In this document: positions 27,198 to 35,429 of the stretch, piece after piece
Numbering within the stretch: the first letter of the stretch is position 1
Layout of the letters: every line of letters begins with the position of its first letter
DNA from: an uncultured Pseudomonadota bacterium
GTDB taxonomy: Bacteria; Pseudomonadota; Gammaproteobacteria; Burkholderiales; SG8-39
Length of the DNA: 64,000 bases
NCBI GenBank assembly: GCA_903834835.1
Contig: CAILKO010000057.1
Location: forward strand, 152,727-216,726
Direction: 5' to 3'
Program-made: the position numbers and the translations under genes
The notes under the pieces: generated by a model
Database searches by the model: none
What the model was told of the DNA's origin: nothing
The model's input: the letters and a program-made list of their open reading frames with translations, nothing else

Positions 27198-28397
27198 TCA
27201 GCCGGCGTAGCGCTCGATCACGGACGCGGCGAGCAGGCGCTCCAGCGTCGCGTCGTCGTAGCCGTGCTCCTTCAATACGTCGAGCGTGTGTTCGCCGAGC
27301 AGCGGTGGCGCAACGGTTTCCTCGAATCCGGTCTCGCCGTCCACCAGCACGGCGCGTTTCAGCATCATGGTCGGGTCTGCTTTCGGATTCTTGTGGCGCA
27401 GTTCGTAGAAGAGACCCAGGTGCTGCACCTGGGGGTCCGTGGCGGGCTCGTCAAAGGTATAGATCGGTCCGTTCGGGATGTCATGCGCGGTCAGGCGCTC
27501 CAGCCACCAGGCGCGCGGCTTGCGCGAGAAGATGGCCATCAGTTCAGCGCGCATCAGTTCGTAGTTCTCGATACGCTTGGGGCGGGTGTCGAAGCGCGGG
27601 TCGGTGGCGAACTGCGGCGCGTCAATCGCCTTCAGCAGCGCTTCCCAGAACTTCGGCAGCGAGGACAGGTGTATGACCAGCATCTTGTTGTCCGAGCCGC
27701 GCAGCGCGAAGGACAGGTTGATCTGCGATTTTCGGTACATGTCCGGCAGGACCTTGTTCGCGTAGTAGTCGACGAACCAGAATTCCAGGAAGGACATCGT
27801 CGCCGTCAGCATGCTGGTCTCGACGCGGCAGCCCTTGCCGGTGCGCTCGCGCTGCATGAGCCCCGAGAGCGCGGCGTAGCAGGCATACAGGCCCGTGACG
27901 CCATCTCCGACGGCTGCGCCCGTGAGGCGCGGATTCTCCGGATCGACGTACAGGCTGAGCAGTCCGCTGATCGCCTGGCCGACCGTGTCGAAGGCCGGAC
28001 GGTTGCGGTAGGGGCCCGTCGTCCCGTACCCGGTGACCGAGCAATACACCAGCTTTTCATTCAGTTTGCTCAGTTTGTCCCAGCCCAGGCCCAGCCGGTC
28101 CATCACGCCGGGGCGGTTGTTCTCGATCACCATGTCCGCGCGCGCGGCGAGCCGTCGGAAGATGTCCTTGCCTTCGGGTTTGGTGATGTCGACCACCACA
28201 CTCTTCTTGCTGCGGTTCGCCGAGCGGAAATAGGGGCGGTAGGTGTCGCCGTCGAAACGGCGGAAGGGGTCTCCGCCGCCCGGTCGTTCCACCTTGATGA
28301 CAGTGGCGCCCATGTCCGCGAGCATCATCGCGGCATAGGGAACGGTGATGTACGCACCCGCCTCGATGACGGTAATGCCGGATAGCGGTTGCAGCAT
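27198..28397 (-). CDS. Class III CoA-transferase (CaiB/BaiF family)
   Basis: 399 residues with a strong GGGAGGGGA ribosome-binding site. The family N-terminus is LSGITVIEAGAYITVPYAAMMLADMGATVIKVE, and the RPGVMDRLGLGWD segment and the catalytic Asp165 in AVGDGVTGLYA are present. These homodimeric interlocked enzymes move CoA between acyl-CoA and a free acid by an aspartyl-CoA thioester. The acid is unknown. It is divergent from the FAD monooxygenase at 28676 and could activate a product of that pathway as a CoA ester. Confidence 0.9.
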   Translation of the reverse strand: MLQPLSGITVIEAGAYITVPYAAMMLADMGATVIKVERPGGGDPFRRFDGDTYRPYFRSANRSKKSVVVDITKPEGKDIFRRLAARADMVIENNRPGVMDRLGLGWDKLSKLNEKLVYCSVTGYGTTGPYRNRPAFDTVGQAISGLLSLYVDPENPRLTGAAVGDGVTGLYACYAALSGLMQRERTGKGCRVETSMLTATMSFLEFWFVDYYANKVLPDMYRKSQINLSFALRGSDNKMLVIHLSSLPKFWEALLKAIDAPQFATDPRFDTRPKRIENYELMRAELMAIFSRKPRAWWLERLTAHDIPNGPIYTFDEPATDPQVQHLGLFYELRHKNPKADPTMMLKRAVLVDGETGFEETVAPPLLGEHTLDVLKEHGYDDATLERLLAASVIERYAG

Positions 28398-28481
28398 GGG
28401 TTCCCCTCCCTCGTCTGTGCCGCGATCTTACTCCCTGCCCGCGGCCTGCTGACATGGAGGAGGAAATCAGGAGTGAGTCTG

Positions 28482-28511
28482 AAAAATGGTAACACTTACG
28501 TTACTATTATT
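28482..28511. repeat. Hairpin repeat, copy 3 of 4 (degenerate)
   Basis: Arms 28482-28493 and 28500-28511 enclose the loop ACTTAC. The GTAAC/GTTAC core is intact; the outer arms have an A/A mismatch and a G-T wobble. Unlike the other copies it lies between divergent genes, about 85 bp before the CoA-transferase start and 165 bp before the FAD monooxygenase start, where an operator role would be possible. Confidence 0.6.
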
Positions 28512-28675
28512 GTGATCCATGCGAAATTCTTCGCCCCCGATTCAACGCCGGTTTGTGCTATGGCAGACCGGGTCGCTGTCGCGCCTTCCCAATTCGATTC
28601 TGATGTGCTAACTAGACACTCCGGAAGTGCATTGCAACACCAGACAATACGGCAGAAGGAAGGACGGAGATCATC

Positions 28676-30397
28676 ATGGCCACGAGCGGCAACGCGAATT
28701 CGAATCCCCAGGTACTTATTGCCGGCGCGGGGCCGGTAGGGCTCACCCTTGCCATCGACCTCGGACGGCGCGGCGTGCGCTGCCTGCTCATCGAAGAGCA
28801 GGTGGATCCGCGCAAGCTCCCGAAGATGGAGCGGGTGAACATGCGCAGCATGGAGATGTATCGCCGCATGGGGCTCGCGGATGCGATACGCAAGGCGGGC
28901 GCGCCCGAGACCGCGCGCATGGATTCCTGCATCGCGGTGAGCATGGCCGAGGCGCCGCTCGTGCGGCTGGAATATCCGCCCTCGGGCGAAGCGAAGAAGC
29001 AGATTGCAGCCTGTCGGGACGGCACGATGCCGGCGGAGCCTGCGCACCTCGTATCGCAGTACACGCTGGAGCCGCTGCTGATGGACGTCGCGCGCAAGAC
29101 GCCGAACGTCACGGTACGGACGGGCGTTGCATTGCGCAGTTTCTCGCAGGATGACAGCGGCGTGACCGCGCAGGTGGAACTCGCAGGTGGCGGCACGGAG
29201 ACTGTACGCGCGGACTACCTGGTCGGTACCGACGGCGGACGCAGCACGGTGAGGAAAGGGCTCGGCATTCCGCTCCAGGGCGATGGCGATCTGGCGAAGA
29301 AGAACCAGGTGTTCGTGCACTGCCCGAAGATCTGGGAGGCCTACAAGTTCCCGCAGGCACGCATGATCTTCTTCACCAACGCCGACCAGAGCGTATTCAG
29401 CCTGCAGGATTCGCTGGAGCACTTCGTGTTCCACACCAGCTGCTGGGGCAGCGAGGAGGAAATCCGGCAGACGATCAAGGACACGCTGAGGCTCGATGTG
29501 GAATTCGAGATTCTGTCCAAGGCCGGCTGGACGCTGCATCTGCTGCTCGCCGAGCGCTACATGGAGAAGCGCATCCTGATCGCGGGCGATGCCTGCCATC
29601 TGGTGATCCCGACGGGGGGCCTGGGCCTGAACACCGGCATCGCGGATGCCGTGGACCTGGGCTGGAAGCTCGCGGGGACGCTGCAGGGCTGGGGCGGGCC
29701 GGAACTGCTGCCGTCCTATGCGCAGGAGCGTCGTGCCGTGGGCAAGCGCAATATCGAAGGCTCGCGCTATGCGGCGATGGGCCAGATCTCGTGGCGCTCT
29801 GCGGTGCGACCCTATATCGAGGCGGATACGCCCGAGGGTCGCGGCGCGCGCGCGGCGGTCGCGCATCTCGGCTATGTCGAGCAGCGCAAGACGCACGAGC
29901 AGGTCGGTACCGAGATGGGTTATCGCTACGACACCTCGCCGGTCATCTTTCCGGATGACCAGTCGGATGGCCCGTGGCCACCGGATGTGAAGGAGTTCTA
30001 CATCCCGACCACACGCCCCGGCGCGCGTCTGCCGCACATGTGGCTGAAGGATGGCAGCGCCATCCAGGACCGCATCGGCATCGGCTATACCTTGCTCAAG
30101 CTGGCGGGCAGCAAGGCGGACACCTCCGCGCTGGAGGCTGCACTGCGCGCGCGCGGCGTGCCGCTGGAGGTGATGGCGCTCGACGACCCGGGCCTGCGCG
30201 ATGTCTACGGTCGCGATCTGCTGCTGCTGCGCCCGGATCTGCATGTCTGCTGGCGCGGCAATCAGCCGCCTGCCGATGCGAAGCGGGTGGCCGACGTCGT
30301 CTCCGGCTGGCAGGCCGGTCCGCTTGCGGTGGCCGAGACGCCCGCGCCCGCGCCGGCCGCGGCGCCCGCGAAGCAGCCGGTGAAGATGAACTGGTAG
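28676..30397 (+). CDS. FAD-dependent aromatic monooxygenase (PheA/MhpA type)
   Basis: 573 residues. The Rossmann dinucleotide motif is GAGPVG at 17-22, the DG motif region is GTDGGRSTVRKGLG, and the second FAD motif is GDACHLVIPTGGLGLNTGIADAVDLGWKLAG near residue 305. The C-terminal segment has the thioredoxin-like LLLRPDLHVCWRG typical of phenol and 3-hydroxyphenylpropionate hydroxylases. The reaction is probably NAD(P)H-dependent hydroxylation of an aromatic ring. It ends in a low-complexity Pro-Ala tail. A paralog with the same architecture lies at 31492-33135. Confidence 0.88.
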   Translation: MATSGNANSNPQVLIAGAGPVGLTLAIDLGRRGVRCLLIEEQVDPRKLPKMERVNMRSMEMYRRMGLADAIRKAGAPETARMDSCIAVSMAEAPLVRLEYPPSGEAKKQIAACRDGTMPAEPAHLVSQYTLEPLLMDVARKTPNVTVRTGVALRSFSQDDSGVTAQVELAGGGTETVRADYLVGTDGGRSTVRKGLGIPLQGDGDLAKKNQVFVHCPKIWEAYKFPQARMIFFTNADQSVFSLQDSLEHFVFHTSCWGSEEEIRQTIKDTLRLDVEFEILSKAGWTLHLLLAERYMEKRILIAGDACHLVIPTGGLGLNTGIADAVDLGWKLAGTLQGWGGPELLPSYAQERRAVGKRNIEGSRYAAMGQISWRSAVRPYIEADTPEGRGARAAVAHLGYVEQRKTHEQVGTEMGYRYDTSPVIFPDDQSDGPWPPDVKEFYIPTTRPGARLPHMWLKDGSAIQDRIGIGYTLLKLAGSKADTSALEAALRARGVPLEVMALDDPGLRDVYGRDLLLLRPDLHVCWRGNQPPADAKRVADVVSGWQAGPLAVAETPAPAPAAAPAKQPVKMNW

Positions 30398-30483
30398 GAG
30401 CGCCGGGTCAGGCTTGACGGGGGTCCCCGCAGGGGGATCCTCGTGTTTTTGTGTGGATTTCAATAAAGGGGAGTGAGGAAGCC

Positions 30484-31470
30484 ATGGCTGCGTCATTGAA
30501 ACTGAGTACCGCCTTCGAGCGGAACCTGCGTCTGGAACCGCTGATCGACGGGTCGGTCAAGGGCAAGGATGTCGAATTCGACTGGGACTTCAGCGAACCG
30601 GGCGGCATGTTCGTGCGCCACCTGTCGAAGAACGAATTCGACGCCTTCGAATTTTCTCTGTCGCACTACTTCTGCACGCGCAATCTGCCCAATCCCGCCT
30701 ATGCGGGCTGGACGTTGATGCCGATCTTCACGACCAAGCCGATCTTCATGTTCAGGGATCTTTACGTACGTGAAGACTCCGGTATCCGGAGTCTGGCCGA
30801 TCTGAAGGGCAAACGCTTCGGCATTCCGGATTTCAGCATGACAGCCGGGATCTGGTTCCGCATCATCCTGCGTACGGTATACGGGATCGAAGGCAAGGAC
30901 ATTACCTGGACCAACGTACGGCCCCCCGAGCGGCGCCAGATGCATGCGATGGGCGTCGATCACGAGACCGGGTCGGGCATACCGCTGATCAACAACGACA
31001 AGGGTGAAGACCCGCAGCTGATGATGGAGCGCGGTGATTTCGACATCGCGATCAGCGCCGCAGGGACGGATCTGAAGGAGGCGCCCGGGATCCGCCTGTT
31101 CGGGCAGGAGCGCGGCATGGAGGCCTTTCACGCGCTGCAGCAGAAGACCGGCGTCCTGCCCGTAAACCACGGGATGGTCATCCAGAAGAAATTCCTGGCG
31201 GACCGCCAAGGGCTGCCCCGGGACATCTACGACGCCTTCCTGCGTTCGAAGGAAGCTGCCTATCAGCGCGAGCCGCGCTCGCGTCTGGTGTTTCCGCAGC
31301 TCGATCCCGCACGCCAGCGGGAGTGGTTCGGAGACGATCCTTTCAAGTTCGGGCTCCGGGCGAATCGTCGAGCACTGGAGCTGATCATCGAGCAGCTTGT
31401 GATCGACGGGATGATTCCGAAGGCGCTGGACATCGACCCGTTGATCGCGGAAGCCGTGCGCGATACCTGA
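30484..31470 (+). CDS. 4,5-dihydroxyphthalate decarboxylase-like protein (PBP-like fold)
   Basis: 328 residues from the ATG at 30484, behind GGGAGTGAGGAA. There is no signal peptide, so it is cytoplasmic despite the periplasmic-binding-protein-like fold. The signature LADLKGKRFGIPDFSMTAGIWFR followed by GIEGKDITWTNV matches the Pht5/4,5-dihydroxyphthalate decarboxylase family (NMT1-like superfamily). It lies between two FAD monooxygenases, so decarboxylation of a hydroxylated aromatic acid is a reasonable guess. Other members of this group have no proven function. Confidence 0.8.
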   Translation: MAASLKLSTAFERNLRLEPLIDGSVKGKDVEFDWDFSEPGGMFVRHLSKNEFDAFEFSLSHYFCTRNLPNPAYAGWTLMPIFTTKPIFMFRDLYVREDSGIRSLADLKGKRFGIPDFSMTAGIWFRIILRTVYGIEGKDITWTNVRPPERRQMHAMGVDHETGSGIPLINNDKGEDPQLMMERGDFDIAISAAGTDLKEAPGIRLFGQERGMEAFHALQQKTGVLPVNHGMVIQKKFLADRQGLPRDIYDAFLRSKEAAYQREPRSRLVFPQLDPARQREWFGDDPFKFGLRANRRALELIIEQLVIDGMIPKALDIDPLIAEAVRDT

Positions 31471-31491
31471 GCGCGTACGGAGCGCGGCAGA

Positions 31492-33135
31492 TTGACCGGT
31501 CAGCTGCAGACCCAGGTTCTGATCGTCGGCGGCGGCCCGGTCGGGCTGACGCTTGCGATCGACCTCGGGGCGCGTGGTGTGCGCTGCGTGCTGGTCGAGC
31601 GCAAGGACGAGCCCGCGTTCCTGCCGAAGATGGAGCGCTGCAATGCACGTACGCTGGAGATCTTCCGGCGCATGGGCATCGCGGACCGGGTGCGCGCGGC
31701 AGGCTATCCGAGCGCCTACCCGATGGACGTCTACCACATCATCACGATGATGGATCCGCCGCTCGCGCGCGTGCCCTATGCGTCGGTGGACGAACTGCGT
31801 GCGGAGACCGCGCGCCGCAATGACGGCGTCATGCCGCTCGAACCCTATCAGCTGATTTCGCAGTACACGCTCGAACCGCTGCTGAAGGGGATTGCGGAGG
31901 AGAACCCGCTGCTCGATATCCGCTTCGGGCATGAGCTGGTTTCCTTCGAGCAGGATGCGACCGGCGTCACCGCGCGGCTACGCTCGACAGCGGGCGAGGA
32001 GTCGACCGTTCGCGCGCTGTACCTGGCGGGCTGCGATGGCGGCACGAGCACGGTGCGCAAGGCGCTCGACATCCCGCTGCAGGGCAAGGCCAACATCCGC
32101 GAGCAGGTGCAGGCGCTGTTCCGCTGCGACCGGCTGTACGACGTGGTGCCGATCGGCCGCGGGCGGCATTACAAGGTGAGCGACGCCTACAAGTCCCAGG
32201 TGGTCTGCCAGGATTCCTGCCGGCATTTCCTGATCCACGCGGAGAACTGCACCGAAGCGGACATGCCGGCGATCTTCGCACAGATGGTCGGCACGCCGCT
32301 CGAGTTCGAGACGCTCTACGCCGGGCGCTGGCGTCACAACCTGCTGCTTGCGGATCGTTATGTGGACGGTCGCGTGGTGCTCGCGGGCGATGCGGTGCAT
32401 CTGGTCATCCCGACCGGCGGGCTGGGTCTCAACACGGGGATCGGTGACGCGATCGATCTGTCGTGGAAGCTGGCGGCGCTGGTGCAGGGCTGGGGCGGCG
32501 CGAACCTCCTTGGCGCCTACGAGGACGAGCGGCGCCAGATCGGCGTGCGCAACGTGCGCGCCTCCGGCGCGGCGACCGACGGCCGGCGTGAGCGGCGTGA
32601 GGATCACTACCGGCCCTGGATACGGGAGGACAGCGCGCGCGGGCGCGAGGCGCGCGAGACGGTGAGGCGTCTGGCGGTGCTGGAAGCGGGCAAGACCACG
32701 GTCATCGCCGGCATCGAGCGCGGCTATCGGTATGTGGATTCCAGCCTGCTCTGGCCGGAGCCCGGCGAGGGGCCCGACCCGGACAACATCGAATACCTGC
32801 CCACCGCCTGGACGGGCGCCCGTCTGCCGCACATGTGGTGCAGGAACGGCGCCGCGCTGCTCGATCTGATGGGGCCCTGGTACACGGTGATGCGCTTTGG
32901 CGAGGCGCCGGATACCTCGGGCCTCGAACAGGCCTTGCGCGAAGCGGGCGCGCCGTACAAGACCCTGAATCTCGATGCCGACGAACCGGCCTTCGAGGTA
33001 TACGGCGGGTTCAACGCATTTCTCGTGCGCCCGGATCTGCACGTAGCCTGGCGGGCGCATCGCACGCCGAAGCAGCCGAAGGCGATCGTCGCCGTGGCGA
33101 CGGGGGCGGCAGATGGCCGCCGGCCCCTCGTCTGA
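31492..33135 (+). CDS. Second FAD-dependent aromatic monooxygenase (PheA/MhpA type)
   Basis: 547 residues from a TTG start at 31492, with GGAG 9 bp upstream; the frame has no better start. GGGPVG lies at residues 13-18, then GCDGGTSTVRKALD and GDAVHLVIPTGGLGLNTGIGDAIDLSWKLAALVQGWGG, ending in the LVRPDLHVAWRAH strand. It is clearly a paralog of the 28676-30397 product: the FAD-binding motifs are nearly identical and both have LPHMW before the C-terminal domain. The pair probably performs two hydroxylations in one pathway. Confidence 0.87.
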   Translation: MTGQLQTQVLIVGGGPVGLTLAIDLGARGVRCVLVERKDEPAFLPKMERCNARTLEIFRRMGIADRVRAAGYPSAYPMDVYHIITMMDPPLARVPYASVDELRAETARRNDGVMPLEPYQLISQYTLEPLLKGIAEENPLLDIRFGHELVSFEQDATGVTARLRSTAGEESTVRALYLAGCDGGTSTVRKALDIPLQGKANIREQVQALFRCDRLYDVVPIGRGRHYKVSDAYKSQVVCQDSCRHFLIHAENCTEADMPAIFAQMVGTPLEFETLYAGRWRHNLLLADRYVDGRVVLAGDAVHLVIPTGGLGLNTGIGDAIDLSWKLAALVQGWGGANLLGAYEDERRQIGVRNVRASGAATDGRRERREDHYRPWIREDSARGREARETVRRLAVLEAGKTTVIAGIERGYRYVDSSLLWPEPGEGPDPDNIEYLPTAWTGARLPHMWCRNGAALLDLMGPWYTVMRFGEAPDTSGLEQALREAGAPYKTLNLDADEPAFEVYGGFNAFLVRPDLHVAWRAHRTPKQPKAIVAVATGAADGRRPLV

Positions 33136-33141
33136 ATCACT

Positions 33142-34590
33142 CTACCAGCTGGTCGCGATGTACTTGGTTTCGAGGAATTCCAGGATGCCTTCGTGCGCCC
33201 CTTCGCGTCCGATGCCGCTCTGCTTCCAGCCGCCGAAGGGCGCGGCGGGATCGGAGACGAGGCCGCGATTGAGGCCCACCATGCCGGCTTCGAGGCGCTC
33301 GGAGATGCGCAGCCCGCGCCCGATATCCCGCGTGTGGATGTAGGACACGAGGCCCATCTCGGTGCGGTTCGCGAGCTCGATGGCTTCATCTTCGGATTCG
33401 AAGCTGGCGATTGGCGCAACCGGGCCGAAGATTTCCTCGCGCATGACCGGCATGTCGTCCCGGGTTTCGAACAATACGGTCGGTTCGTAGAAGGAACCCT
33501 TGCCCGCTGGCGCCTTGCCACCGGACAGCGCACGCGCGCCGCCGGCGAGCGCCTGGTCCACCAGGCGCGCAACATTGTTGCGTGCCCCGCCGTGAATCAG
33601 CGGGCCGAGTTCGGTGCCATCCTGCATACCCGGCCCGACCTTGACTTCGCGCATCGCGCCGGCAAAGCGCTTGGCAAATTCCGCGGCCACTGCCTTGTGC
33701 GCATAGAAGCGGTTCGCGGCGGTGCAGGACTGACCGCCGTTGCGCAGCTTGGCGACCATCGCGCTCGCCACCGCGACATCGAGATCGGCATCCTCGCAGA
33801 CGATGAACGGGGCATTGCCGCCGAGTTCCATCGAGCACTTGATGACATTCTCCGCCGCCTGGGCGAGCAGGATGCGTCCGGTGCGCGTCGAGCCTGTGAA
33901 AGAGAGCTTGCGCACGCGAGGATCCTTCAGCATGGCGGAGGTGACTTCACCTGCGCGACTGGTCGGGATCACGTTCACGACACCCGCCGGGACGCCCGCC
34001 TCGGTAAAGAGGGCGGCCATCGCGAGCGCGGTCAGCGGCGTTTCCGGCGCGGGCTTCAGCACGACGCTGCAGCCGGCCGCGAGCGCCGGGCCGATCTTGC
34101 GGGTGGCCATCGCCGCCGGAAAGTTCCAGGGCGTGATGAAGAGCGATACCCCCACCGGCTGGCGGATCACCAGCATGCGATTGGTACCGGAGGGCGCGGT
34201 GCCGATCTCGCCGAGGATGCGCACCGCTTCTTCGGAGAACCAGCGCAGGAACTCCGCCGCATAGGCGACTTCGCCGCGCGCCTCGCCGAGCGCCTTGCCG
34301 TTCTCCAGCGTGATCAGGCGGGCGAGCGATTCCTTGTGCTTGTGCATCAGGTCGAAGGCGCGGCGCAGCACCTCGGCACGCTCGCGCGGTGCAATGGCGG
34401 CCCAGGCCGGACCCGCGCGATGCGCGGCTTCGATTGCAGCGATGCCGTCGGCGACGCTCGCATCGGCGACGCTCGCAATCGGCTGCTCGGTTGCCGGGTC
34501 GAAAATCTCGATCCGCCGACCGTCCGAGCCCGGTCGCCAGCCGCCGTCGATATAGAGGTCCTTGCCGACGGTTTCGATTGAATACGTCAT
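33142..34590 (-). CDS. NAD(P)+-dependent aldehyde dehydrogenase (succinate-semialdehyde type)
   Basis: 482 residues from the ATG at 34590; a longer frame upstream overlaps the neighbouring gene and is not coding. Catalytic Glu255 (MELGGNAP) and nucleophile Cys289 (GGQSCTAANRFY), the cofactor loop FTGSTRTG and the LKPAPETPLTA segment are all present. The sequence is closest in style to GabD/semialdehyde dehydrogenases. It is the last gene of the seven-gene minus-strand operon, 8 bp after the prephenate-dehydratase-like gene, and ends 6 bp from the converging monooxygenase. Confidence 0.92.
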   Translation of the reverse strand: MTYSIETVGKDLYIDGGWRPGSDGRRIEIFDPATEQPIASVADASVADGIAAIEAAHRAGPAWAAIAPRERAEVLRRAFDLMHKHKESLARLITLENGKALGEARGEVAYAAEFLRWFSEEAVRILGEIGTAPSGTNRMLVIRQPVGVSLFITPWNFPAAMATRKIGPALAAGCSVVLKPAPETPLTALAMAALFTEAGVPAGVVNVIPTSRAGEVTSAMLKDPRVRKLSFTGSTRTGRILLAQAAENVIKCSMELGGNAPFIVCEDADLDVAVASAMVAKLRNGGQSCTAANRFYAHKAVAAEFAKRFAGAMREVKVGPGMQDGTELGPLIHGGARNNVARLVDQALAGGARALSGGKAPAGKGSFYEPTVLFETRDDMPVMREEIFGPVAPIASFESEDEAIELANRTEMGLVSYIHTRDIGRGLRISERLEAGMVGLNRGLVSDPAAPFGGWKQSGIGREGAHEGILEFLETKYIATSW

Positions 34591-34598
34591 TGTGGTTC

Positions 34599-35429
34599 CT
34601 AGCGAATGCGGTCGAAGCGGGGTTCGAAGGCACCCGCGATGCGCGCGCCCGCGTACGGAGCGATGGCACGCCGGATTTCGGCGAGCTTGCCCTCGCCGGT
34701 GAATTCGAGCAGGTAGTCGTAGACCGAACAGCCCTCGTCCACCGGGAAAGCAGCGGATACCGCCAGTCCGAAGCCGCAGGCGGACACTGCAGCAATGAAC
34801 TTCCCCAGACTGCCGTCGCCGCGCAGGCGCGCGGTAACGATGAGCGTGCGCGGCGTGTCGGAGAGAATTTCGCGATCGGTGATCGCCCACCAGCTGGAGA
34901 GTGCGCCGGCATCGATCTGGCGCGCGTGGGTCTGAAGTCCTGGGACCGAATCGGGCAGGGACTGGGTTCCGACCACGGCCGTCGTGCCGTCGCCGGCGAT
35001 CGCTTCCTTTGCCGCGGCGAGCGAGTTCAGGCTGTGCAGGTCACGCGCGATGCCGGGGAACTCGCGTTCCAGCCAGGCCACGCATTGCAGCGTGGAGCCG
35101 TGCCCGGTGATCTTGCGGATCTGGTTCTTGCTGGCACCGTGCGTGAAGTAGAGATTGCAGCCCAGAGGCTGGGTGATCTCGCCGATCACCGTCCAGTTGT
35201 TCAGGATGATCTGGTGGCCGTGGTGCGGCTGGCCGGTACGCTCGGAGCCGAGGATGATCACGTCCACCTTGCGCGCCTTGAGCGCGTCCCAGACCGCGTC
35301 CATGGACGGGAAGTAGGCGGCCTCGCCGAACTCAGGATAGCGCGCGCGCATGCTGCGGGTCGCTTCGCCGGCGAAGGTCGCCGCACCGCCCAGGGTGCCG
35401 AGGCGCAGGCTGTTCGGCGCGGCGCTCAT
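34599..35429 (-). CDS. Prephenate-dehydratase-like domain protein
   Basis: 276 residues from the ATG at 35429. The pattern LGTLGGAATFAGEATRSM..., IGEITQPLGCNLYF, ITGHGSTLQCVAWLEREFPGI and the later TAVVGTQSL follow the order of motifs in the PheA prephenate dehydratase catalytic domain (PBP-like fold). The conserved Thr-Arg-Phe/ACT regulatory elements are not obvious. It overlaps the HyuB-type gene by ATGA. Phenylalanine synthesis is unlikely in this catabolic setting; it may dehydrate or decarboxylate a cyclic intermediate. Confidence 0.7.
   Translation of the reverse strand: MSAAPNSLRLGTLGGAATFAGEATRSMRARYPEFGEAAYFPSMDAVWDALKARKVDVIILGSERTGQPHHGHQIILNNWTVIGEITQPLGCNLYFTHGASKNQIRKITGHGSTLQCVAWLEREFPGIARDLHSLNSLAAAKEAIAGDGTTAVVGTQSLPDSVPGLQTHARQIDAGALSSWWAITDREILSDTPRTLIVTARLRGDGSLGKFIAAVSACGFGLAVSAAFPVDEGCSVYDYLLEFTGEGKLAEIRRAIAPYAGARIAGAFEPRFDRIR

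Noticed and set aside
30398..30483. GC-rich inverted sequence followed by GTTTTTGTG after the first monooxygenase
   Set aside because: The stem (TCCCC/GGGGA) is short and seven bases separate it from the T-run; not convincing as a terminator.
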